A stretch of 8,722 nucleotides of DNA from Candidatus Brocadiaceae bacterium. Lineage in GTDB: Bacteria; Planctomycetota; Brocadiia; SM23-32. A program made the translations under genes and the position numbers. The notes under the pieces are model-generated. The model was not told the DNA's origin. It saw only the letters and a program-made list of their open reading frames with translations, and searched no databases. The stretch lies in the NCBI GenBank assembly GCA_003551785.1, contig PUNP01000719.1:1-8722 (forward strand), given 5' to 3'. Below, in pieces: positions 1 to 5,391 of the stretch. How positions within the stretch are numbered: the stretch's first letter is position 1; the number at the start of each line of letters is the position of its first letter.

Positions 1-308
1 AAAATATCGTTGCCGCCGGACTCGCCGACCGCTGCGAAGTTCTCGTATCCTATGCTATCGGCGTCTCAGAGCCCGTATCCGTCGATGTCGATACCGAGGG
101 CACCGCTAAAATACCGGAAGCTAAAATCAGAGAACTCATCACGGAATGCTTCGACCTGACACCCGCAGGCATTATTGAAAAATTTGACCTGCGCAGGCCC
201 ATATTCCGTGAAACCAGTGCGCATGGCCATTTCGGGCACGATGCGCCTATCTATACGTGGGAAAAAACGGATAAAGTCGATGTCCTCAGACAAAAAGCGG
301 GATTGTAA
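1..308 (+). CDS. metK: S-adenosylmethionine synthetase, C-terminal part (5' end outside window)
   Basis: This enzyme makes S-adenosylmethionine from methionine and ATP in the cytoplasm. Only about the last 101 codons are present, read from base 3 in frame to TAA at 306-308. The translation has landmarks of the MetK C-terminal domain: [20 protein letters not shown] at the start, then [52 protein letters not shown] and a short tail ending KAGL. The family assignment rests on these conserved segments and is secure. The stop lies 68 nt before the likely ahcY start on the same strand, so the two are probably cotranscribed as a methyl-cycle pair. No frameshift or odd residue is seen in the visible part. 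The N-terminal and ATP-binding regions lie outside the window and cannot be judged. Confidence 0.95.
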   Translation, partial: NIVAAGLADRCEVLVSYAIGVSEPVSVDVDTEGTAKIPEAKIRELITECFDLTPAGIIEKFDLRRPIFRETSAHGHFGHDAPIYTWEKTDKVDVLRQKAGL

Positions 309-325
309 TTCTAACCGCCGCTTTT
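293..325 (+). terminator. Hairpin overlapping the metK stop codon; possible weak terminator or attenuator
   Basis: AAAAGCGG (293-300) pairs perfectly with CCGCTTTT (318-325) across a 17-nt loop that contains the metK stop codon. The 3' arm ends in only four T before CGCTT, so it is a poor intrinsic terminator. It may instead stabilise the 3' end of the message or partly reduce readthrough into ahcY. No SAH- or SAM-riboswitch core was recognised in the short gap. Confidence 0.3.
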
Positions 326-376
326 CGCTTTATCCTTAAATTTTAAATATTCTAATCAAACCAGGAGTAAATGCTT

Positions 377-1636
377 ATGAATTATGATGTGAAAGATGTG
401 AAATTAGCAAGTGATGGTGCAGCCAGAATTAGATGGGCTGATAAAGATATGCCCGTGCTGGAAAGTATCAGGGAACGTTTTGAACAGGAAAAACCACTGG
501 AAGGCGTCAGGATGTCGGCATGTCTGCATATAACCGCAGAAACCGCCAACCTCGCCAGAACACTCAAAGCCGGCGGTGCCGACCTCGTGCTCTGCGCTTC
601 CAACCCGCTGAGCACCCAGGATGATGTTGCAGCGGGGCTCGTCGATGAATACGGAATCCCCGTCTACGCCGTGCGCGGTGAAGATAATGATACCTACTAC
701 AGCCATATCAAAAGCGCCCTCAACCATGAGCCTAACGTGACAATGGATGATGGGGCTGATCTGGTCACTGCTATCCTGACCGAATATACCGAACTTGCCC
801 CCAACCTTATCGCCAGTATGGAAGAAACAACTACCGGTGTCATCCGGCTGCGCGCTATGGAAAAAGACGGTGTGCTGAAATTCCCCGTCTTTGCCGTTAA
901 TGATGCACATACCAAACACCTTTTTGATAACAGATACGGCACCGGTCAAAGCGTTGTCGAGGGTATCCTGCGCTGCACCGGCATGCTGCTTGCCGGTAAA
1001 AGTGTCGTCGTTGCCGGATATGGCATGTGCGGGAAAGGCGTGGCCAAAAGAATGGATGGTATGGGTGCTAACGTGATCGTCACTGAAGTCGACCCGCTTA
1101 TGGCACTCGAAGCCGCTATGGACGGGTTCCGAGTGATGCCAATGGACCAGGCCGCTGAAATCGGCGACCTGTTCGTGACTGTTACCGGCGATGTCGATGT
1201 GCTGCGTAAACAGCATTTTGAAAAGATGAAAGACGGTGCATGTATCTCCAATGCCGGACACTTTAATGTCGAAATCAATATCGATGAACTGTCTGAAATG
1301 GCAAAGGATATCAACCGTGGCGTCAACAAAGATGTCGATGAGTTCCAACTCGAAAACGGAAGAAGTGTTTTCCTGCTCGGTGAAGGGCGTCTTATCAACC
1401 TTGCCGCCGCTGAAGGGCATCCCTCCGATGTTATGGATATGAGCTTTGCAGCACAGGCCCTGACAACTGAATACGCTGTGAAAAATCAGGATGAACTTGG
1501 TGCCAAAGTCTATAAAGTGCCGGCTTCCGTTGATGAATGGGTGGCCAAAGTCAAACTCGAAAGAATGGGTGTCCAAATCGATACCTTAACCGAAAGACAG
1601 AAAAAATACCTGGCAAGCTGGCAGGAAGGTACCTGA
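377..1636 (+). CDS. ahcY: S-adenosylhomocysteine hydrolase (adenosylhomocysteinase), short archaeal-type
   Basis: This NAD-dependent cytoplasmic enzyme splits S-adenosylhomocysteine into adenosine and homocysteine, relieving product inhibition of methyltransferases. The product is 419 aa from ATG 377. That start is preferred because AGGAG at 363-367 lies 9 nt upstream; ATG 371 would leave only 3 nt. Visible motifs are CLHITAETANL (49-59), CASNPLSTQDDVAA (73-86), MEETTTGV (148-155), the substrate/cofactor segment NDAHTKHLFDN with K180, D184 and N185, the NAD-binding GYGMCGKG (214-221) followed by acidic E237, SNAGHFNVEI with H295, and LLGEGRLINLAAAEGHPS with H348. It lacks the roughly 40-residue insertion of the eukaryotic/proteobacterial form and ends in QEGT rather than the KPDHYRY-type tail, so it belongs to the short class known from archaea, Thermotoga and some other bacteria. 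It sits just behind metK, consistent with a SAM-cycle operon. Confidence 0.96.
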   Translation: MNYDVKDVKLASDGAARIRWADKDMPVLESIRERFEQEKPLEGVRMSACLHITAETANLARTLKAGGADLVLCASNPLSTQDDVAAGLVDEYGIPVYAVRGEDNDTYYSHIKSALNHEPNVTMDDGADLVTAILTEYTELAPNLIASMEETTTGVIRLRAMEKDGVLKFPVFAVNDAHTKHLFDNRYGTGQSVVEGILRCTGMLLAGKSVVVAGYGMCGKGVAKRMDGMGANVIVTEVDPLMALEAAMDGFRVMPMDQAAEIGDLFVTVTGDVDVLRKQHFEKMKDGACISNAGHFNVEINIDELSEMAKDINRGVNKDVDEFQLENGRSVFLLGEGRLINLAAAEGHPSDVMDMSFAAQALTTEYAVKNQDELGAKVYKVPASVDEWVAKVKLERMGVQIDTLTERQKKYLASWQEGT

Positions 1637-1672
1637 TCGTTTTGATGGTTTTAGGCCAATCATGATAACCAC

Positions 1673-1696
1673 GGAGACAAGCCACGTGGTGTCTCC
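1673..1696 (+). repeat. Nested hairpin 37 nt after the ahcY stop
   Basis: GGAGACA (1673-1679) pairs perfectly with TGTCTCC (1690-1696). The 10-nt loop itself contains the self-complementary octamer CCACGTGG (1682-1689). The left flank ACCACG (1669-1674) could pair alternatively with CGTGGT (1685-1690), making it look like a diverged relative of the CCACGGGG hairpins downstream. There is no T-run after it, so it is a poor intrinsic terminator, although it may protect the ahcY mRNA 3' end. Confidence 0.5.
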
Positions 1697-1774
1697 TTGC
1701 TGGTGGCGTTGTGTTTACCTGATAGGCAGTCATGCAAGGCCCGGGGGGCGAATCGAAACGAAGGGATCAAAACT

Positions 1775-1795
1775 CCACGGGGCTTGCCCCCGTGG
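1775..1795. repeat. GC-rich 21-nt hairpin repeat, copy 1
   Basis: CCACGGGG (1775-1782), a CTTGC spacer and CCCCGTGG (1788-1795) form an 8-bp perfect stem with a 5-nt loop. It differs from copy 2, 70 nt downstream, by a single loop base. The form resembles REP-like dispersed palindromes, but only two clear copies fall in this window, so genome-wide dispersal is inference. Confidence 0.75.
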
Positions 1796-1844
1796 TTCTA
1801 ACGAATGACTATCAGGAACAAATCGGCCCCACAAAATGATTCCC

Positions 1845-1865
1845 CCACGGGGCTTGTCCCCGTGG
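1845..1865. repeat. GC-rich 21-nt hairpin repeat, copy 2
   Basis: CCACGGGG (1845-1852), CTTGT and CCCCGTGG (1858-1865) repeat copy 1 except for one loop base (T for C). In both copies the motif AATGACT follows within a few bases (1804-1810 and 1870-1876), so the repeated unit may be longer than the hairpin. It is followed by five A, not T, and would not act as a terminator on the + strand. Confidence 0.75.
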
Positions 1866-2008
1866 AAAAAATGACTGCCGGCTTGACACTGCGATCAGGA
1901 CAGTCACGCTACCATCCGTTGATTTTGATATTTATGATTTTAATTGAGACTTTCTTGCTTTTTTGGCAACGATTTTTCCGGCTTGTCCAGGTTATGTAAG
2001 GCAATTTA

Positions 2009-2034
2009 TTTGGAACTTGGAATTTTGAATTTTG
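2009..2034. repeat. Short imperfect AT-rich tandem octamers
   Basis: Successive imperfect copies of a TTGGAATT-like octamer (TTGGAACT, TGGAATTT, TGAATTTT) lie just beyond the 3' end of the SDR gene. The copies are few and diverged, and no function is assigned. Confidence 0.3.
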
Positions 2035-2043
2035 TGTAAGTAT

Positions 2044-2817
2044 TCACTGAGGACTTGCAATTGAGTTATCCGGCAGTTCCGTGTCCGGATTATAATTAAG
2101 TCCGGTCAACTCTGGACAGACTGTTTGGCATATCTCTATCGTTTTTAATGCAATATCTTCCGCTGACCTGGTCCTGGCGGACGCGATCTTTTCTCCGGTT
2201 GATGGTATCCATCTGCGACCCGCTGCGGAATTGGCCTGCTTGCGTGTCATTTCGGTATCCACCAGCCCTGGCCCCGCAGTCAGGACGATCACTTCGCTGT
2301 TAACCGTCTGTAATTCCTTTATGAGAATTCGGCTGAGTTCCATAAGTCCTGCCTTTCCTGCGGCATATCCTGTACCACCGGTCGGCCGTCCACCATTCAT
2401 ATTAATGATAATACCCTCGTTCCTGTCGATCATATGGGGCAAAACGGCACGACAGAACAGGTAGCTTCCATACAAGTTAACGGTAACATCTTTTAGCCAG
2501 TTTTCAGGTTCCGTCTCCCACACCGCGCCAATGGACTCGAAACGGCCGGCATTGTTGAAAAGGATGTCGATCTGACCGTATTTGTCGAGTGCCGAAGACA
2601 CCACCCTGTCAACATCGGTTATCTCCGTGATATCTGCGGGTGCTTCTAACGCCCTGCCACCTGCGGCCCTTACCATACCAGCGGTCTCTCCGAGCATGTC
2701 AGTATCCCTTGCGCAGCATACGACATTGGCTTTTTCGGCGCCAAAAGCACAGGCCAGCGCCCGGCCTATTCCACGACTTGCGCCTGTGACGATAACAGTC
2801 TTTTCTTTGATTCTCAT
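2044..2817 (-). CDS. Short-chain dehydrogenase/reductase (SDR) family protein with altered active site
   Basis: A 257-aa cytoplasmic classical-type SDR: a Rossmann-fold, NAD(P)-dependent oxidoreductase of unknown substrate. The start at 2817 is chosen because GAGG (2827-2824) lies 6 nt upstream and the product begins MRIKEKTVIVTGASRGIG; ATG 2820 is adjacent, and the longer GTG 2844 start would bury the ribosome site. Motifs are TGASRGIG (11-18, cofactor binding), NNAG (88-91), VNLYG with N114, and YAAGK with Y151 and K155. AGPGLVDTEM (181-190) matches the PG motif followed by an xxT segment near the substrate loop. The odd point is the catalytic serine: the segment IIINMNGGRPTGGTGY has Asn141 or Gly142 where the family carries Ser, and the loop to Tyr is shortened. 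It may still be an enzyme with a changed active site, or may have lost activity. It stands alone, divergent from the propeller gene. Confidence 0.88.
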   Translation of the reverse strand: MRIKEKTVIVTGASRGIGRALACAFGAEKANVVCCARDTDMLGETAGMVRAAGGRALEAPADITEITDVDRVVSSALDKYGQIDILFNNAGRFESIGAVWETEPENWLKDVTVNLYGSYLFCRAVLPHMIDRNEGIIINMNGGRPTGGTGYAAGKAGLMELSRILIKELQTVNSEVIVLTAGPGLVDTEMTRKQANSAAGRRWIPSTGEKIASARTRSAEDIALKTIEICQTVCPELTGLNYNPDTELPDNSIASPQ

Positions 2818-3236
2818 CATATTCCTCGATTTTACGAAAGTCACTAAAATATTTGGTCACTATATGGCGGTGCTTCAACTTTGCGGATTTTCTGTTGATC
2901 AAAAAAGGTTTTGGCATTAAAAATCATCGCGAACGTAATTGCTGGTTTCTGGTAAAAACAAACCTGCAACATACCAGCAACTAACAGCCAGCAACTGATA
3001 TTTCCTTTACTAACTATTACTATAAGTAATTACGATTCGTTTGCGCAATCTCAACATCCGCAAAGATGACGGAGATTTCAGTATATCCTCTGTCCTTTTA
3101 GATGTCAAAAACATTTGGCCATATTCCGGGGAAACGGAATCTTATCATCTTATCTGTTTGCACGCATCCGGCCGTTGCTTTATAGTAACAGTAATCGAAT
3201 AACTTTCAATTATTGTAATGGAGGCGAGTTATTATC
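2818..3236. other. Divergent intergenic region between SDR and propeller genes
   Basis: These 419 nt should contain the promoters of both flanking genes. No consensus-quality promoter was found for either. Visible structure includes TTGCTGGT (2939-2946) with its inverted copy ACCAGCAA (2973-2980), a direct repeat of CCAGCAACT (2974-2982 and 2988-2996), and a compact palindrome at 3016-3030. A weak SD-like GGAGG (3220-3224) lies 12 nt before the propeller start. No RNA gene or ORF is credible. Confidence 0.5.
3016..3030. promoter_or_regulatory. Candidate operator palindrome
   Basis: ATTACT (3016-3021), ATA and AGTAAT (3025-3030) form a perfect 6-bp inverted repeat with a 3-nt centre in the divergent intergenic region. 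Its size and symmetry suit a dimeric HTH regulator. No regulator gene is adjacent, and an AT-rich palindrome this short can arise by chance. Confidence 0.2.
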
Positions 3237-4619
3237 ATGATGATGGAGAATGAAAGATCAAAATTATTTGCAGTCTGCCGGGAATCATGCTTCTCTAACG
3301 TGTTTTTTTTATTTCTCTTGATGATCGTATCTGCAGGTTGGGCATCGGAGAACTTGCCCTCAAGGGAACTTATGACGAGCAAAGGTGTCAGGATCGAGAG
3401 CTCGAAATTTCTTGAAATCCCCGAGGCATTTTCAAAACACTTCGAATATCCTGTCCTTTCCGACGCACCGATTGTGGATGCCGTTATATATAAAAATGCA
3501 GCTTCGCTTATGGGCAGGTCGTATTCCCGCCATACTCGAACTGCCCCCAAGTGGTCGCATTGGGGCCCGGGCGTTGTTCTGCCGGATGGACGTGTTCTGA
3601 CTTCCCTCGGCGATCATGGTGGAATAGATGGGAATACTTTTATCTATGAATATGATCCGGAAACCCTTATCATGCGGCCGGTGGCCGACCTCCTGTCCGC
3701 TGTGGAGGGCTGGAACCGCGGGGAATTCGGGTTCGGAAAAATCCACGGCCGCCTCAGCCTCGGAATGGACGGTTATGTTTACTGTGCTAGTTACTGGGGG
3801 CAGGAAAGTGGAGATAGCGAAACGCTTTACGGTGACAGAATTTTCCGTTACGATCCCCATAATGAAACTCTTGAAGACCTGGGGGCGCCGGCTCGTGGCT
3901 GGGGGCTTCCCTCGACACATATGGCCCCGGAACAGGGCCTTTTTTACGCGGAAACACTCTGGCGGAGGGATTTTGACCAGCAAGACCATAAATGGAAGTT
4001 TCTTGCCTTTGATGTTGAAAAACAGGAAGTAGTGTTTATGGGGGGGCATGAGGGGCTTGATTACGGAAGAGATTTCTTTGTCGATGACCGGGGCAATGCT
4101 TTTTTTAACAATGGCGAACGTTCATTGGTCAAATATGACGCCGGTAGCAGTTCCCTGACCGATCTGGGGCCAGTGATGCCTGTTAGCAGAATTCGCCGTA
4201 CGGCAGGACCAGGGCCTGACGGAATGCTGTATGCTACAAGTGCAGATGCAGACGATTCCGGCGAACGTGTGCTTTTCCGGTTTGATCCCTCGAATCATCA
4301 AACAGAGATTATTACGCCTATCGATACCGACACTCCGGGGATGGATGTTAACGAAGATGCCACTTATGCGTATATGGCTCCCCGATATCAACGCAATTTC
4401 GGAAGCGATATGGGCAAACCGGTGCTTCGTACCTGCCTTGATGATGGAACGACGAAAGTGATAGCTTTTCTTGAAAAAGCGTTGCTCGAGGAACTTGGCA
4501 TCACCAATTTCCCCAATTGCACGTTCGGGCTGATAGTACATGAAGATATTGTCTATATTCAGTATGGTCTGGCTAATAAACTCATTCTGGTCCGGGTTGT
4601 GCCAGGAGATAAAAAATAA
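3237..4619 (+). CDS. Secreted beta-propeller-like protein of unknown function
   Basis: A 460-aa protein. The N-terminus has a basic n-region (residues 4-16) and a hydrophobic core at about 22-33 (VFFLFLLMIVSA), with likely signal-peptidase cleavage near WAS (35-37), so it is probably exported. No lipobox is seen. The mature part repeats a pattern of a G/DG-x-x-Y strand followed later by an aromatic-x-(Y/F)-D strand: 177-185 (MDGYVYCAS), 232-239 (EQGLFYAE), 284-292 (DRGNAFFNN) and 327-335 (PDGMLYATS) alternate with YEYDPETL (137-144), FRYDPHNETL (203-212), LAFDVEKQEV (256-265), VKYDAGSSSL (298-307) and FRFDPSNHQT (347-356). That spacing is typical of a six- or seven-bladed beta-propeller like the SMP-30/NHL/kelch groups, but no specific family is recognised. 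There are no haem CXXCH motifs. Three ATG codons lie in tandem at the start; GGAGG at 3220-3224 gives 12-18 nt spacing, a little long. Monocistronic by layout. Confidence 0.85.
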   Translation: MMMENERSKLFAVCRESCFSNVFFLFLLMIVSAGWASENLPSRELMTSKGVRIESSKFLEIPEAFSKHFEYPVLSDAPIVDAVIYKNAASLMGRSYSRHTRTAPKWSHWGPGVVLPDGRVLTSLGDHGGIDGNTFIYEYDPETLIMRPVADLLSAVEGWNRGEFGFGKIHGRLSLGMDGYVYCASYWGQESGDSETLYGDRIFRYDPHNETLEDLGAPARGWGLPSTHMAPEQGLFYAETLWRRDFDQQDHKWKFLAFDVEKQEVVFMGGHEGLDYGRDFFVDDRGNAFFNNGERSLVKYDAGSSSLTDLGPVMPVSRIRRTAGPGPDGMLYATSADADDSGERVLFRFDPSNHQTEIITPIDTDTPGMDVNEDATYAYMAPRYQRNFGSDMGKPVLRTCLDDGTTKVIAFLEKALLEELGITNFPNCTFGLIVHEDIVYIQYGLANKLILVRVVPGDKK

Positions 4620-4753
4620 ATCCTTTTTTCTACAAAGCGCGGCGGCGTCTGCTTTCGGCGCTTCTGCACCACCGGTGCCTGGTGAGAAAAACGGTTAAGT
4701 AGGGGGAATATCATGTGGGAAAAAGGGAGATAATTCAAACAGAGATTGTGCAG
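4620..4753. other. 3' region of the propeller gene with two small hairpins
   Basis: AAGCGC (4635-4640) pairs with GCGCTT (4658-4663), and GCACC (4666-4670) pairs with GGTGC (4674-4678) over a 3-nt loop. Neither is followed by a T-tract (AGAAAAAC follows instead), so a rho-independent terminator for the propeller gene is not evident. The remainder is AT-rich sequence leading into the tRNA promoter. Confidence 0.4.
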
Positions 4754-4782
4754 TTGACAAAAATACCTTTTTAGATTATAAT
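4754..4782 (+). promoter_or_regulatory. Perfect consensus sigma70 promoter for tRNA-Arg
   Basis: TTGACA (4754-4759) and TATAAT (4777-4782) match both consensus hexamers exactly and are separated by the optimal 17 nt. Transcription should start near 4789-4790. It lies about 130 nt before the tRNA, with no other gene between except a 42-codon frame of doubtful status, so a very strong housekeeping promoter for the tRNA is the natural reading. Confidence 0.85.
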
Positions 4783-4789
4783 TTTACAC

Positions 4790-4919
4790 AGTTTAGTTGG
4801 ATGCTGAAGACGATAAGAAACTGGCAGAGCCTGTTTCTCGAAAACAGTCCATCCGTCAGTCCATATGGTTTTTGCAGCATGCCGATCTTGCGACATAAGA
4901 CATTTCAGCACAAAGCGAT
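4790..4919 (+). other. Long transcribed 5' leader of tRNA-Arg
   Basis: About 130 nt separate the predicted start of transcription from the tRNA. The leader can fold: CTGTTT pairs with AAACAG around CTCGA (4831-4847), and ATGCTG (4801-4806) pairs at longer range with CAGCAT (4875-4880). It also contains a 42-codon frame from ATG 4801 to a TAG inside the tRNA (4927-4929), but no Shine-Dalgarno precedes that ATG and the peptide is not recognised. The leader is probably removed by RNase P. Confidence 0.45.
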
Positions 4920-4996
4920 GCGCCCGTAGCTCAACTGGACAGAGCGGCGGTCTACGGAACCGCAGGTTAGGGGTTCGAACCCTCTCGGGCGTACCA
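4920..4996 (+). tRNA. tRNA-Arg (anticodon ACG)
   Basis: A 77-nt cloverleaf with encoded CCA. The acceptor arm is GCGCCCG (4920-4926) with CGGGCGT (4986-4992), giving six Watson-Crick pairs and one terminal G-U. The D stem is GCTC/GAGC (4929-4932 and 4942-4945). The anticodon stem GCGGT/ACCGC (4947-4951 and 4959-4963) encloses the loop CTACGGA with anticodon ACG at 4954-4956. The T arm AGGGG-TTCGAAC-CCTCT is complete, followed by discriminator A4993 and CCA 4994-4996. A34 would be deaminated to inosine, so this tRNA reads CGU, CGC and CGA. It has its own promoter and terminator. A tyrosine recombinase remnant begins about 100 nt downstream, suggesting past use of this tRNA as an integration site. 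Confidence 0.97.
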
Positions 4997-5001
4997 CCAT
5001 T

Positions 5002-5042
5002 AAAAGCCTCAGCGGCCCTGAAAGGGCTTCTGGGGCTTTTTT
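5002..5042 (+). terminator. Rho-independent terminator after tRNA-Arg
   Basis: AAAAGCCTC (5002-5010) pairs with GGGGCTTTT (5032-5040), and an inner GCCCT-GAA-AGGGC stem lies between. The descending arm runs straight into a tract of six T (5037-5042). This is a strong intrinsic terminator placed five nt after the tRNA CCA. Confidence 0.85.
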
Positions 5043-5105
5043 GTTGCCTTTCCGCGGGTTTTATATTTTCTGTATCTTTACATAAAGCGAGTATCGGGTA
5101 TTATT

Positions 5106-5301
5106 GACGGCTGTAACTTCGACTTGCCGTCGGATAAAAAAATCGGTCAGGTCGTTGACTTTCATTCATTAGGTCACACATTTGCAACAACCCTGGCCGA
5201 TACGTGCCGTGCTCTCCCCGAAGACCGTGCAGGAGCTGCTCCGTGTTTCGACCATAGGCCTCGTAATGAAGTATCTTTCCAGCAGCAACTGGAGGCTTTG
5301 A
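5106..5301 (+). pseudogene. Frameshifted C-terminal remnant of a tyrosine recombinase (phage-type integrase)
   Basis: Two reading frames together rebuild the catalytic C-terminus of a tyrosine recombinase. In the frame of base 5106, residues VVDFHSLGHTFATTLADT are read up to about 5204; this matches the box II segment DFHSLRHTFAT-LA of integrases. A shift of one base near 5205-5211 moves to the frame of 5209, which continues VLSPKTVQELLRVSTIGLVM and KYLSS, matching the SPKTVQELMRHSTIxLTMxxYTH tail. Key residues are lost: the box II Arg is Gly (GGT at 5172-5174), the following conserved His is Val, and the nucleophilic Tyr context YTH is degraded. No N-terminal domain is found upstream. It is therefore dead and truncated. 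Its position just past tRNA-Arg, on the same strand, suggests the scar of an old integrated element, though no second att copy is visible here. Confidence 0.8.
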
Positions 5302-5391
5302 GCGTACTGTGTGTTATTTGAAGGGTGTTTTTGAGGCAATTTTCGGAATTTCCCATCCCGAAAGGCTCAGTTCAGACCGTCGATCAGATCG

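Larger units (their letters stand above)
1637..2043. other. Non-coding, repeat-bearing intergenic region between ahcY and the SDR gene
   Basis: No credible gene is seen here; a 64-codon frame at 1805-1999 runs through a hairpin repeat and looks spurious. The region holds a nested hairpin just after ahcY (1673-1696), two near-identical GC-rich hairpins (1775-1795 and 1845-1865), a TGACTG/CAGTCA inverted pair (1872-1877 and 1901-1906), and an AT-rich imperfect octamer repetition around 2009-2034. The ahcY and SDR genes converge on it, so their transcription ends must lie here, but no hairpin is followed by a strong T-tract. Confidence 0.6.

Noticed and set aside
309..376. SAM or SAH riboswitch between metK and ahcY
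   Set aside because: The gap is short and holds none of the conserved core I would recognise for these classes.
404..1576. Long antisense frame (390 codons) across ahcY, and other antisense or +1 frames inside ahcY
   Set aside because: The + strand frame is a clear AhcY; the long antisense frame is a by-product of its codon bias and its translation resembles no family.
1775..1865. CRISPR array
   Set aside because: Only two palindromic copies with one intervening segment and no cas genes; the units are near-perfect hairpins of REP-like form.
1805..1999. 64-codon + strand frame after ahcY
   Set aside because: It runs through a hairpin repeat and AT-rich sequence, lacks a ribosome site, and has no recognisable protein features.
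3432..4049. 205-codon antisense frame within the propeller gene
   Set aside because: It mirrors the propeller coding strand and has no independent start signal or motif.
4801..4929. 42-codon leader ORF before tRNA-Arg as a confirmed gene
   Set aside because: No Shine-Dalgarno, no recognised peptide, and the stop is provided by tRNA sequence; kept only as an observation.
4865..5107. 80-codon + strand frame covering tRNA-Arg
   Set aside because: It reads straight through the tRNA and its terminator, so it is not a gene.
5341..5363. Terminator of the DUF4091 gene (TTTCGG/CCGAAA pairing)
   Set aside because: A 6-bp stem with an 11-nt loop and no T-run in the direction of transcription; too weak to call.
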